Assembly: GCF_902806685.2 (NCBI RefSeq)
Contig: NC_048546.1
Span: 8,264,534-8,328,533 of the forward strand
From: Maniola hyperantus
Taxonomy: Eukaryota > Arthropoda > Insecta > Lepidoptera > Nymphalidae
Direction: 5' to 3'
DNA length: 64,000 nt
Numbering within the stretch: the stretch's first letter is position 1; each line of letters begins with the position of its first letter. The notes below the pieces were generated by a model. It saw only the letters and a list, made by a program, of their open reading frames with translations. It searched no databases and was not told the DNA's origin. This document shows, piece after piece, positions 1-10,566 of the stretch. The position numbers and the translations under genes are program-made.

Positions 1-238
1 TGTTCTGCAGCATAATATATGTATGCCCTCTCAGTAAGAAGAAGTTATGTTTAAAATAAATTGATTGGCCTCTTATGTAAAATAATAACCACGGGAACCG
101 ATGCGGACGGCTTATTTAGACGAGTGTATTGGTATATAATTGTGCTCTCTACACAAAAGGAGTTTTGGAGAGTTCCTAAAATCATCATCATCTGTGTCCA
201 TGGTTTATAATACATTTGTCTTAAAGTGCTGTCCGATA

Positions 239-458
239 TCTAAATATATAAAAGGAAAAGGTGACTGACTTACTGACTGATCTATCAACGCACAGCTCAA
301 ACTACTGGACGGATTGGGCTGAAATTTGGCATACAGATAGCTATTATGACGTAGGCAACCGCTAAGAAAGGATTTTTGAAAATTCAACCCCTAAGGGGGT
401 CAAATAGGGGTTTGAAATTTGTGTAGTTCACGCGAACGAAGTCGTGAGCATAAGCTAG
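239..458 (+). mobile_element. Helitron-like non-autonomous element, GACT-microsatellite family (copy 1)
   Basis: Starts TCTAAATATATAAAAGG, carries (GACT)n, then CAACGCACAGCTC, CTAAGAAAGGATTTTTGAAAA and GGGTTTGAAATTTGTGTAGT, and ends GCGAGCATAAGCTAG-like. The TC start, the CTAG end with a short hairpin just before it (CGCGaacgaagtcGTG), and flanking A at 238 and T at 459 are Helitron hallmarks. This is the best-bounded copy of the family in the window. Confidence 0.75.
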
Positions 459-529
459 TAGTAGATAAAGCTTATCACCAAAGTTGGTCGCATATCCATT
501 CACTCCCTTGGGTCAACGTTGATCCATCA

Positions 530-625
530 GCGCAATATAAAAGGAGAAAATCACTGAAAACTAACGTACAGCTGAAACTATTGGATCTAGAAAGTTGAAA
601 TTTGGCATGACGGTTTTGTTTAACT
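530..625 (+). mobile_element. Helitron-like GACT family, 5' fragment
   Basis: Reads ATATAAAAGGAGAAAATCACTG followed by the family's ACAGCTGAAACTATTGGAT and TTGAAATTTGGCATG segments, then diverges. It lacks the CTAG end. Confidence 0.55.
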
Positions 626-634
626 TACATTAGA

Positions 635-1085
635 TTGATTACAACATGGGGTTATTCAAGGGGCGGACCACCAAAATCCCAAAACGCCGGCAACGCCGCT
701 CATGAACATTTGCAGTACCAGAGGAATCGTCCTCTGGTACTGCAAATGTTCATGAGCGGCAGTAATCACTTAACATCAGGTGACCCTCCTGCTCGTTTGC
801 TCGATATTTTGATAAAAAAAACGTTCTCCAATAAGATAGATTTTTATTATATTGCATTACAAGTTAACCCTTGACTGCGATCTCACCTGATGGTAAGTGA
901 TGATGCAGTCTAAGGTGGAAACGGACTTACTTGGAAGGGATATTATGACAGTTTTTTATTAAAACCCATATACATATACCCCTTATCGGTTTCTATACGG
1001 CATCGTACCGGTACGCTAAATCGCTCGGTGGCACGGCTTAGCCAGTATGGTTGTAACTAGCCACGGCCGTAGCCTCCAGAATAGT
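635..1085 (+). repeat. Two lepidopteran dispersed repeats, one with a perfect 31-bp hairpin
   Basis: 635-815 is a copy of the repeat also found inverted at 27300-27480 (shared ACTTAACATCAGGTGACCC, GGCGG, TGCTCGTTTGCTC). Inside it, 695-725 and 730-760 form a perfect 31-bp inverted repeat around a 4-base loop. 862-1085 is a second repeat (GATCTCACCTGATGGTAAGTGATGATGC, later ACTAGCCACGGCCGTAGCC) whose inverted relatives lie at 7130-7345, 13596-13690 and 40025-40215. Neither is coding. Confidence 0.6.
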
Positions 1086-1117
1086 TTAATTTTAAACGTG
1101 TGTTTATTTTTATTCAG

Positions 1118-1240
1118 GTATCTGAAGATGGAACTGTCGAGAACTCAAGGGTCAGATGGGGTCCAGGCAGAAGGCGAGCTCACAAGCACGTAATGGTGGT
1201 GAAGGAAGAAACGCCTGTAGAATCTGTAACAGAACAATAA
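1118..1240 (+). CDS. Probable terminal coding exon of an unidentified host gene
   Basis: A pyrimidine-rich stretch ending TTTTTATTCAG gives a good 3' splice acceptor with AG at 1116-1117. The frame beginning GTA TCT GAA at 1118 stays open for 40 codons to a TAA at 1238-1240. The peptide is hydrophilic: an acidic start (VSEDGTVEN), a basic centre (RWGPGRRRAHKHV) and an acidic tail (VKEETPVESVTEQ). This looks like a charged C-terminal tail rather than random translation of AT-rich DNA. An AT-rich 3'UTR-like stretch follows, with ATAAAT near 1320 but no perfect AATAAA. The segment is more GC-rich than its surroundings and is not part of any repeat I recognise here. The rest of the gene would lie left of the window. 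I do not recognise the protein. A second frame through the same bases is open for only about 24 codons, so the phase chosen is the better one but is unproven. Confidence 0.45.
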   Translation, partial: VSEDGTVENSRVRWGPGRRRAHKHVMVVKEETPVESVTEQ

Positions 1241-1502
1241 GATATTTAAACTTAAGTTCGTAGTTTTATACCTCTTATGTACCTGGGTTTGTACTTTGTA
1301 CAGTTGAATATATATTTGATATAAATAATGTTGTTTTATTTCGTATAAAGTTAATTACTTCCGGAGTTAGAATAAGATCCAATTAGATGATACCATTTGA
1401 ATATTTCCGGCACCAAATCATGTAAAAGACCTTCAGGCATCGAAAGCTATAGATATGTTTATTCTTTTGTTAAAGGAAATTGCTTTACATTAATAATTAT
1501 AA

Positions 1503-1952
1503 TCCATATTATTATAAATGCGAAAGTATGTCTGTCTGTCTGTTCGTCCGTTCGTTTGTTCGTAGTTTGCGAGCTTTTTACAGCCTATCCATTAAACCGA
1601 TTATGACGAATTTTTATACAAACATAGCATTTCTAGTATTTTTTGTATTCTGGAGTCTGGATACGGACATGGGAAAAAAAATATTCCGGAAAGTCAAAGA
1701 GTTCCCACAGGATTTTTAAAAACCTCTATCCATTTTAGCGTTTAAACTATCGTGATTGATTTCCATTAATCATTATACTTATCTCACAACCGGCTTTACA
1801 GTTTGCTCGCGTGTTTTAGTCGACGTTAGCCCGACTAGTTTCGAACCCATCCAATAAAAAGTTCATAGTGGCTAAAACATGTGAGTAAATCCGGGTGTGA
1901 GATAAGTATAACCTATATTATCCATGCGAACGAAGTCGCGAACATCATCTAT
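1503..1952 (+). mobile_element. Helitron-like GTCT family copy, split by a MITE
   Basis: Starts TCCATATTATTATAAATGCGAAAGT, carries (GTCT)n, AGCTTTTTACAGCC, GGACATGGGAAAAAA, AAAGAGTTCCCACAGG, and resumes after the MITE at 1925 with GCGAACGAAGTCGCGAACATCATCTA. The final CTAG has become CTAT. Confidence 0.7.
1733..1915. mobile_element. MITE family M1 copy inserted in a Helitron-like element
   Basis: Shares TTTTAGCGTTTAAACTATCG, GTCGACGTTAGCCCGACTAG and the closing GTGAGATAAGTATAA with copies at 36987 and 47421. TATCCA occurs on both sides (1727-1732 and 1919-1924), in agreement with a degraded longer duplication. Without it the host Helitron-like sequence reads through. Confidence 0.7.
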
Positions 1953-2392
1953 TACAATATATAGAAAAAAAAATAGCAGAAAATTGTGTCATTAATTCTA
2001 CGCATACATTTCGATAAAGTATCAAATGGTAAGTGGTGAAACATAGGTACCTAACCTACACTGCTTTGCTACGAATTTCTAAGTAAGGTACCTGAATGGA
2101 AAATGGCTTAAATCTTTCTATTCATGATAATTTAACCAGCTAGTAGTATTGTGGCAAACACAAATGTTTCAAAACTGCTTGTTAATTGCTTCCGAAATGA
2201 AATTTGGTCCTAGGGGAAAATTAATTTTGCACCCCAATCAAAGTTGCCAAAAGTTTTGGGAAGTTTACTATCTACAAACTTTCTTCACACGAGGTTCATA
2301 CCTGCACGTATCTATGAGCGTGCGTGATCAAAATTTCTCATTATAAAGTCTTAACGACTTAATTAATCTGCGCGTAGACTATAGTCGACGCA

Positions 2393-2502
2393 TTTTAAAC
2401 TGAGTCGTAGAGTTATCTGTCTGTTTCGCTCGCACTTACAGCCTACAAGTCGTAGGTAAGTGCGAGCGAAACAGACAGATAACCCGACGACTCAGTTTAA
2501 AA
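2393..2502. mobile_element. Palindromic MITE (ends TTTTAAACTGAGTCG)
   Basis: The left arm TTTTAAACTGAGTCGT... GTTATCTGTCTGTTTCGCTC and GCACTTAC is mirrored on the right with a few mismatches, so most of the 110 bp folds into one hairpin. CAT flanks both sides. Non-coding. Confidence 0.7.
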
Positions 2503-3088
2503 CATGGAAATTAGGCAAGAGTAGATAATTCTAGATGCTCGATGACAATCTTTACTAATAGCGCATGATCCCGATAGAGCCAGACCTGCCTTATTTTCTG
2601 AGTAACCTTTAACGTACGCATATTTGCTAGCTTGAGCCAGGGGGCAATTAAAAGATATCAGCTGCAAATGAACGTAAAAACATTACTCGCTTTTCTTAAA
2701 GTCTAGAGTGCTGATTTTTCTGCCAGAACTTTCCGAGGGTCGTTATTCCCGCCAGACGCTTTAAAGCACGCAAAAAAATATCTATTTAGTAGGAGTATGC
2801 CCGACTAGAGTCGGAAAAAGGACAGTTGCTTGCGTTGCAAATTTAAAAGCTTTGAGCTTTCAAATTCCTAGGCTTTTTTACACCGGCTCAACAACATGCG
2901 ATAATGCGGCATGATATGAATTGAAACATTATTAACGACCTTAAACAGTGTGCGATACTCTATTTTAAGTATGCTGAGACAACATCGTGATATAATTGAA
3001 ATATTGCCAACGATTTTACTTGCATTTTAGTATGCAGTGCATGCCTCAATGTCGCATTGTGTTGCTCTGGCGTAAAATGGCCTTTAAG

Positions 3089-3266
3089 GTGCTGTCGCGG
3101 TACTACTGGTCGCCATACAATCTCTATAAGCTTATATGAGATTACATTCCGAGCTAGGCAGCAATGTTCCGCTACATAGCTGCCGCGACATTGCTGCCTA
3201 GCTCGGATTGTAATCTCATATAAGCTTATAGAGATTGTATGGGCACCAGTAGTGCCGAAACAGCAC
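3089..3266. mobile_element. Long palindromic MITE, about 78-bp arms
   Basis: GTGCTGTCGCGGTACTACTGG through GAGCTAGGCAGCAATGT on the left is mirrored by ACATTGCTGCCTAGCTC through CCAGTAGTGCCGAAACAGCAC on the right. The inner part, including AGATTGTA and TATAAGCTTATA, is nearly perfect. The spacer is about 20 bases. Confidence 0.75.
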
Positions 3267-3736
3267 TGTTGCGGCAGCGCTGCTGCGTGCAGCGTGGTTC
3301 GAAATCATACCTTTATGCTTTACGCATGGCTTCAGTTCTGCATGAAGGTTGGACATCTAATTCCTGAACTACAAGTATTGGCCAAAAATAAAAACAAATG
3401 GCATTGCAAAAGCATTAAGTAAGTAATAAGGTTTTATTATCGTGAATGAGTTTATAACAGAGCTCGAATAGCAATGAAAAGCAATTTGTATTTGTTTATG
3501 CAAACGATATCATGCTTAATTGGCTAACTTTCGGAATCGATGTGTTCGTTACAACTTCACCAACTTTAAGTACTACGTCCCTAAACTTTGCGTGAATAGG
3601 CTTTAGATTGGGTTTTACTATTGGGATTTAAAGCTTACTGAAGCAACTTTGAAAACAACTGTGTGAATGTATGAAAGAGATAAAAAGAGATTTTATTTAA
3701 TCTGAACACAATTTGGAACTTAAGTTTTAGTTAAGA

Positions 3737-3949
3737 CTAGCTTATTCCCGCGACCTCGTCCGAGTAGACTACACAAATGTGTGACCCCTTGAATGAATTG
3801 ATTTTCAAAAACCCTTTCTTAGCGGATGCCTACGTCATAATAGCTATCTGCATCCCACAACCCGATCTGTCCAGTAGTTTGAGTCGGTCGGTCGGTCATT
3901 CAGTCAGTCAGTCAGTCAGTCAGTCACTCTTTCCTTGTATATATTTAGA
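3737..3949 (-). mobile_element. Helitron-like GACT family, reverse copy
   Basis: Reads CTAGCTTATTCCCGCGACC at the left and (AGTC)n followed by TATATTTAGA at the right, the reverse complement of the family. Confidence 0.7.
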
Positions 3950-3954
3950 CTAAG

Positions 3955-6330
3955 ATAATAATATTATTTTAAAAATATTATAAGTACTTCTGGCAAAATA
4001 AACACGCGAGAAAAAAATCCGTGTTTGTTAGTTTCTGAATTTTTAAGATTCTCGCACATTTTTAAAACACTTACTCAAGTATTCAAAATTAAAAACAAAA
4101 ATAACGAGTTGAAGAAATGTGACTTATGGGTTCGAGCAGACTCATGGCATCTTTAGATACGAGACGGCAAGTATATTTACAAACATGACCGTATTAAACT
4201 TGGTTAAACCCATTAGTCTTATAATTTTATCTTTACCAGGCTGAAATAATTGGACAGCACATTCTTAGTTACGATTCACAGAAGGGTACATCCGTAATTT
4301 TCATCAAATTTTTTAATTGATTTAGAGGCATGTGTCATCTCAGTTCTGTGATCTCAGTTCACTTGAGGACCGTTGCTATTGAAGCATAAATGGATATGAT
4401 TTTGCACTGAATAAGTTTGATAATAACATTTAAAATAGTTACCTTCCCCGTAGATATAAGCTAAGCGCGGTGTAACTAAAGTTTGCTATGATAGCCAACA
4501 AAGGGGACTTGGAACAACTTTATAGTGTGAGGGCAATTAACTCTCAGAGCAAGAGCCAATTTTAATGTCTAGTCCAGTTATCCAGAATGGCGTGGCTAAT
4601 ATTAGGAGGTTTTTGATATCATAGCCGAATGTTTTACGACCTGTCTACCGCAGAAGGCCTGCACTTTAGAAAACATTCTACGCCTAATCGATTTCTACAC
4701 TCTTTGCATCATATTTCTCATTAAAGGTTGCAGACCTTTTGCGGTATTGGCCGTATAACTTTAAGAATTACTACTTGAAGAATAATCTACGCCCAATCCA
4801 TTTCTACACTCCTGCGTATAAATTCTTACTGTTGAATAGTCGTGAACTTTCCCATTAATTAAATATGGCTTTCTTGGGATTGTAGCAGTGGGCTCTCGGA
4901 GACCGTGTAGGTATTTCCTAATATTTGGAAATTCTTAGCGTCAACAACTTGATCAATGCTTTTTTAGCAAAACACCATACAATTAAGAGGAAACAGTTAA
5001 TAAACAAAGTTAACGTTCGTGAATGTCTCATTTAGTTATTAATATGGACGAGATACAACTTATGGCAAAACGTCGTTTGACATTTTCACACAGTTTTGGC
5101 AGACTATTAAGGTCATTAAATCAGGTCACTCAGGCTAGGTCAATCAGGTCAGATGCTTTCACGTATTTAATACATATTTGGTAATATAAAATACACAGTT
5201 TTATGTAAAGTACCTAATCCCCGCTAGCCCGTCATGAAATCTTGGCCCATTCTATATTGAACCATTGTTAACCCAAAATCCCCAGGTTTCCGAATGCGAT
5301 ATGGTTTTCCGACGATAAAACTTGTCTATGAAATCTTTTTGGAATTACCGGAAATGAAGATCAGTTCACCTTTACCTTAAAGGAAGTTAATTGCTCCCCA
5401 ATCAAAGTTTTCACGAGTTCTCTAAAGTTAGCTATCTTTAATCTTTGGGCAAACTCGTGTTAGTTACACAGCCGTAAATGTTCTAATTCGTATTAAATGG
5501 ACAAGTTAAATTAAATTGGAATAACACCATTTATTACCCGAGTTTACGAAAGGGTTACATATGTACGAATGCTGTAAGCTTCATCACTCGTCAGTTTCTT
5601 TATGATCGCTAAACTACTCAATCAAACTTGACAAATGAGGTGCTGTAAGCTTAACTTTAGCATTCCGCGTATTGTAGATTTTGTGGCGTTATGACAAATA
5701 CACACACAAACACACGGATACGGTATAGTTCACAGGTTCAGTAGCCATGCCATTTGTAAGATACTTTGGCGGTCATTACTTCTTAAACTGTATTTTTTTA
5801 AACTGTCTAGGAAACCTCATAAACACTGTACTGAGAGGATACACGTGTCTTTATGTAATAGAATTCTACTTATAATTCTGTGCTAAAGAACTTTACAGCT
5901 CATACAGTTCATTTTTCAAATGGCTATGTTTCACGCGTAGAATTGTTGGACTGGACAAAACTAAAGGGGTTCCTTGTTTTACTACTGACCCCTAAAAATG
6001 TGGAACTTGGATCGTTATGGACATCCAGAGCTATCTAAAATAAATTCCCCTGTCTAACATACTACACCTCTATTTGATATTTATTACAGTTTCTACTGTT
6101 ATAAAAGTAAAATATGCTTTCATGGATTCTATTTTACTTTCAAAGCTTACTGTTCAAGTAGAACTTACGCTGTGGAGAGTTCTCTCCAAAGTTTTTCTTT
6201 CCTAGTTAAAAATGAGAAAATTTGCTCTTCTACATCGCATTGCAACTGCAAACCTTCCCACATCCATTATCTTTTCATCCATTCTTTATTCATTCTTAGG
6301 AAATATTTAATTTCTGCTGAGAATTAAATA
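3955..6330. other. No gene or clear repeat seen
   Basis: AT-rich DNA without an ORF of note. A partial direct echo, ACGCC(T/C)AATC(G/C)ATTTCTACACTC, occurs near 4680 and 4789. The rest shows nothing I can name; intron or intergenic sequence. Confidence 0.6.
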
Positions 6331-6370
6331 ATGTTCGATATTTTTGAAATTTGGAGAAGATTGACGAAGG

Positions 6371-6434
6371 TCGAGAGATCCGAAGATGGCCGATCTGAGC
6401 CTACACTCAGATCGGCCATCTTCGGATCTCTCGA
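6371..6434. repeat. Perfect 29-bp hairpin with 6-base loop
   Basis: 6371-6399 (TCGAGAGATCCGAAGATGGC...) is the exact reverse complement of 6406-6434. The loop is CCTACA. No similar arms occur elsewhere in the window. Possible origins are a template-switch mutation, a young foldback insertion, or a hairpin RNA locus. Confidence 0.8.
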
Positions 6435-6530
6435 GCAGTGGTTGTTGCCGCGAGTTGCAAGTCGCGACTGCTTGAGCAGTTTCGTGTACCTGATAATAAA
6501 AGGAAGTTTGTAGTTCGGCCTTTATCCATC

Positions 6531-6690
6531 TCCATACTAATATTATAAATGTGAAAGTCTGACGGCCTGTTTGATGAAATCTGGTACAGAGACAGCTTGC
6601 ATCACCGGAAACAACGTAGGCCTATTTTTATCACCGAAAATCACAGTCCCCACGGGATTTTTAAAACCTAAATCTACGAATCCAAGAAAA
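6531..6690 (+). mobile_element. Helitron-like GTCT family, internally deleted copy
   Basis: Starts TCCATACTAATATTATAAAT and keeps GGTACAGAGACAGCTTGCATC and CCCCACGGGATTTTTAAAACC. The microsatellite and the CTAG end are missing. Confidence 0.6.
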
Positions 6691-7129
6691 GAAGACTGTA
6701 CTACATAAGTATTTTCAGTAAAAAAATGTTATTGTAGTTGGCCAAAAAATTTCCTGTGTAATTAAGTAAAAATAAAAATAAGCAAACGACACAAATTAAA
6801 CAAATTTAATGTTTTTTGCAAAAGTAAAAAGCGCGTAATCCAAGATAAGTGGATTTAATCATCGTGAAACATGTGGTTTTGTTCCCACGAACACTCCACC
6901 TCTACTTCGACTTTTTTGCTAAGCGATAAAAGGATTTATAAAAGCTGGAAAAATAAAATGATTACATTTTAATGAAATAAATGGTAAGAGCTACTACTAC
7001 TTTGGCCATGATCTAAATGTTGTGTTGGTAGGTGGCGTTTGGTCTTTATTACTGCCTATTAATTTTTTAAATGTTTTAGCCATTAAAATAAAAAGTAAAT
7101 GGAAACAGTCTGATCGTGTGGTGAGCTTC

Positions 7130-7345
7130 GGTCGTGGCTAGTTACAACTTAACCTTAACAAAGGGATTTAGGGTTCCGGTACGACAAGGAAAATAAGGAG
7201 AAGTTGGTAGGAGTATAAAAAGGTTTAATAAAACTGCTGTACCTACCACTTCTAAGCTATCTCGTTAACATCTTAGACTGCCTCATCAACCACCACCAAG
7301 GTGAGATTGCAGCCAAGGGCTAACTTTTGTTTGAATAAAAAAAAA
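7130..7345 (-). repeat. Dispersed lepidopteran repeat (same family as 862-1085)
   Basis: Left part GTCGTGGCTAGTTACAAC and GGGTTCCGGTACGAC, right part CTTAGACTGCCTCATCAACC, CAAGGTGAGATTGCAGCC and AAGGGCTAAC, matching 862-1085 in reverse. Partial relatives are at 13596-13690, 27090-27150 and 40025-40215. Confidence 0.5.
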
Positions 7346-7402
7346 CTGTTATTCCTTGGCTAATTCTTATATTAAACCTTTTTTCAACTTTTTATGCAAG
7401 TA

Positions 7403-7831
7403 AAAAACCAGCCAAGTGCGAGTCAGGCTCGCGCAACGAGGGTTCCATAATTCAGTCGTATTTTTTCGACATTTTGCATGATAATTCAAAAACTATGATT
7501 CTTAAAAATAAATAAAAATCTGTTTAAGAATGCACAGGTGAAGACCATTCATATGATACCCCACTTGATATAGTTATCTTACTTCGAAAATTGAAAATAC
7601 TAATTATTAGTTTATGACCACAAAAATTTTTTTTTGTGTGATGTAACCACAAATTCACGGTTTTCAGATTTTTCCCCTAATGGCTATAAGACCCACCTTC
7701 CTGCCAAATTTCATGATTCTAGGTCAACGGGAAGTACCCTGTAGGTTTCTTGACAGACAGACAGGCAGACCGACAACAAAGTGATCCTATAAGGGTTCCG
7801 TTTTTGCTTTTGAGGTACGGAACCCTAAAAA
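7403..7831 (+). mobile_element. Family D repeat (GGCCAAGTGCGAGTCAG ... GTACGGAACCCT), copy 1
   Basis: About 430 bp, starting AAAAACCAGCCAAGTGCGAG and ending TTTGAGGTACGGAACCCTAAAAA, with CATTTTGCATGATAATTC, ATATGATACCCCACTTGATA, TTCATGATTCTAGGTCAACG and a six-unit GACA tract at 7752-7775. The GAGGGTTCC near the left end is an inverted echo of the right end. Five copies share these landmarks. The superfamily is uncertain. Confidence 0.7.
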
Positions 7832-7833
7832 TG

Positions 7834-8686
7834 AAAAACGTATGAAAAAAAAACTAATATTAAGTAGAACATTTTATAACAATGTCCGTTAGATGTAGAG
7901 CGTCACTAACATTTCCCATCGATATAAATGATAAGATATGCCCAAGCGAACAAAAATTTTCAGGGTTTTGGAACCAAATAAATCAGCGCCACCTCTTAGA
8001 TACTAATGAACGACCCGTTTGGAATCCAGACGTCACTGAGGTTGCATTGGTGCTAAATAAACACTTTAGGACCAATGAGTCGGTGCCATTTTGCTTGTTC
8101 AATGGCCCTGTCCTTACGAAGTAATATATAAGTCAATGACATTTCCTGTAATTGACGTGTATTGAAGCAACCTTAGATAGAAGCGATAGAAACACAAACA
8201 TCAAAAATAAATTATTTCTCTGTAATTATTAAATAGAGGGTCTTCCAAAATACGTAAAATCCACGTCCTTTGTTGCTTTTAAGTGTAATAACCATTTTAA
8301 ATTATCGAATTAACTAAAAAAAGCACGTCAAATGATTGTGACGTCACACACCGGTATTTCATAGAAAATCGCATACGTACCTAGTTACTAAGCGCGCGTT
8401 TTGACGTTTGATAAAAAATTACTGATTTGACTAGTTCTCAAATACCATATTTGTTTTGATTTTGATTTACCAAAGCATATTCACACTACTTTCAAAATAT
8501 TGCGACATTTAATTTATTTGCAACGTTAGTGGTAATTACGCTTATATTGGATTGAATTATTGCCGCCATTACATTACTCAGTATTTCAGAAACCAAGCAA
8601 ATGGTGCATTTGTTTCGTGTGTCATGTCACATTTGGACAGATTTATTACTGTTAATGTGTGACGAATAATTGCGTTTTGTTTTTAA
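7834..8686. other. Non-coding stretch with probable DNA-transposon remnants
   Basis: 7880-8120 has an 80-codon frame with no family resemblance. 8225-8660 contains AGTGTAATAACCATTTTAAATTATCGA and TGACGTCACACACC, strings I associate with old lepidopteran DNA elements, but no termini could be fixed. Confidence 0.35.
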
Positions 8687-8884
8687 CTAGCTTATGCTCG
8701 CGACTTCGTCCGCGTGGACAACACAAATTCCAAACCCCTATTTCACCCCCTTAGTCATAAAATCTATATGCATGCCAAATTTCAGGATCGGGATCCGTCC
8801 AGTAGTTTGAGCTGTGCGTTGATAGATCAGACAGTCAGTTAGTCAGTCAGTCACCTTTTCTTTTTATATAGGTAGGTATATAGA
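8687..8884 (-). mobile_element. Helitron-like GACT family, reverse copy
   Basis: CTAGCTTATGCTCGCGACTTC at the left, CATGCCAAATTTCAGGATCG in the middle, (AGTC)n and TATATAGA at the right. Confidence 0.7.
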
Positions 8885-9060
8885 CTAGCTGTTTCCTGTA
8901 ACTTTCGATTTTAAAAATTCCTATTGGAATTGCTCTAAACACTTTCTTAGTTAGTTCAAACTTCAAATCAAAGTCATAGAGAGAACCTACATGCAAAATC
9001 TCAAGTTTCTATTCCCAGCGATTCGAGGTGTAAGTTAATATATCAGTTTTTATATTTATA

Positions 9061-9267
9061 CTAGCTTATGCCCGATACTTCATCCGCATGGACTACACAA
9101 ATTTCAAACCCTTGAATTTTCCAAAAATTGTGTAGAATTTTCCAAAATCCTTTATTATCGGACGTCTACGTCATAATAGCTACCTGCGTGCCAAATTTCA
9201 GCCCGATCCGTCTAGTAGTTTGCGCTGTGCGTTGATAGATCAGTCAGCTTTTCATTTTATATAAATC
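9061..9267 (-). mobile_element. Helitron-like GACT family, reverse copy
   Basis: CTAGCTTATGCCCGATACTTC, then CATAATAGCTACCTGCGTGCC and GCTGTGCGTTGATAGATCAG, ending in TTTATATAAA. The tetranucleotide tract is lost. Confidence 0.7.
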
Positions 9268-9312
9268 GTCGCTGGTTTGTAGCAAGGGCGAATAAGCTAT
9301 TCTATGTATAGA

Positions 9313-9525
9313 ACTAGGTAGTGCTCGCGATTTCGTACGCGTGGATATAGGTTTAAAAAATCCCAAGCGATCTCTTTGATTTCCGGAATAAAAAGTCACT
9401 CTCCAGGTCTTAAACTATACCCATGCAAAAAATCACGTCGATCCATTGCTTCGTTGCGACGTGATTGAAGGACAATCCAACAAACGAACAAACAAACATA
9501 CTTTCGGATTTAAAACATGGGTAGT
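9313..9525 (-). mobile_element. Helitron-like GTCT family, reverse copy (GTTTGTTGG subtype)
   Basis: CTAGGTAGTGCTCGCGATTTC, TTTCCGGAATAAAAAGTCAC, ACCCATGCAAAAAATCACG, CGACGTGATTGAAGGACAATCC and the tail CTTTCGGATTTAAAACATGG. Confidence 0.65.
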
Positions 9526-9529
9526 GATT

Positions 9530-10300
9530 CGACTATATTTGCCCATAGACTTATGTAACCACATCACTGTATTTGCCGTTTTCTACAAACTAGCGACGAT
9601 TTATGTACATGTTACAGTCCAAGCCGAAGTTTCAGCACATAGCGATTGGTTTAACCGATCCTCTAGAATGCCGCGAGTAGTTAGTTAGGCAAACACTCAG
9701 CTTCTGCTTGGCGAATTTCCGGTCCATCCACGGAGTGTCTACATTTTTAGTCAAAAGCCGAGACTCAATTTTAGCAATTCGGTTTTGGACTAAACAGTTC
9801 TGAATTATGTATTTCAATATTGAATGTGTTTGGGCTATGATAACTTTATTTTAGTTACCAAAACCACAAGTGTTATGTAGGAATACAACGAGAACGTTTC
9901 GGTTTGTTTATGTAAACGACGTTAGTAGCTCCGTTCACTTGTTATACAGAAGTGCCCGTTGAATCCACTTTAACTGTTACCACTGTAAACTTTATGTAAA
10001 TATACTTTGGATAGCCTTGTTAGCTTGTACCATTGAAATCTGTAGTTAGCCCAAGCCTCTTAGCAAACAAACAGAATACCTAAGGGAGTACCTAAGTCAA
10101 GGGTATTTCAACACAAAGTACTACGCTTCTACGATCTCTATGCTAACTTGGGCTCAGCGGTAATTTGAGTATCTACAGGTTACAGGATTTGTAATAAGTG
10201 CTTCAAAAGCGGCCTGAAAAATAAAAGCAAAACTAATACTAACCGAGACTGTAGACTTAAAACTATAGTTTGACTTTATTTCACGTTAGTGAAAAGACTC
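9530..10300. other. No gene or recognisable repeat
   Basis: AT-rich sequence; short frames on both strands around 9450-9820 show no domain and no codon bias I would trust. Confidence 0.5.
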
Positions 10301-10320
10301 GTTGCCTAGGTGTTCAGTTT

Positions 10321-10566
10321 TATTTTCATCATCATCATCATCAACCCATCGCCGGCTCATTACAGAGCACGGGTCTCCACTCAGAGTGAGAAGGGTGTTG
10401 GGCATAGTCTACCACGCTGGCCAAGGCCGGATTGGCAGACTTCACACACCTTTGAGAACATTATGGAAAACTCTCAGGTATGCACGTTTCCGCACGATGT
10501 TTTCCTTCACCGTTAAAGCAAGTATTAAATTATGTATTAAAACGCACATAGCTCCGAAAAGTTAGA
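10321..10566 (-). mobile_element. SINE family S1, 5'-truncated reverse copy
   Basis: In reverse orientation the copy ends in a TGATGATGATGAAAA-type tail (seen here as TTTTCATCATCATCATCAT), preceded by body landmarks read forward here as CCCATCGCCGGCTCATTACA, CACGGGTCTCCACTCAGAG, AAACTCTCAGGTATGCACG and GATGTTTTCCTTCACCGTTA. The tRNA-like head is absent. Apparent frames over it are non-coding. Confidence 0.7.

Noticed and set aside
6331..6513. 60-codon frame over the 29-bp hairpin
   Set aside because: The frame reads through both hairpin arms, so its middle is self-complementary sequence rather than coding.
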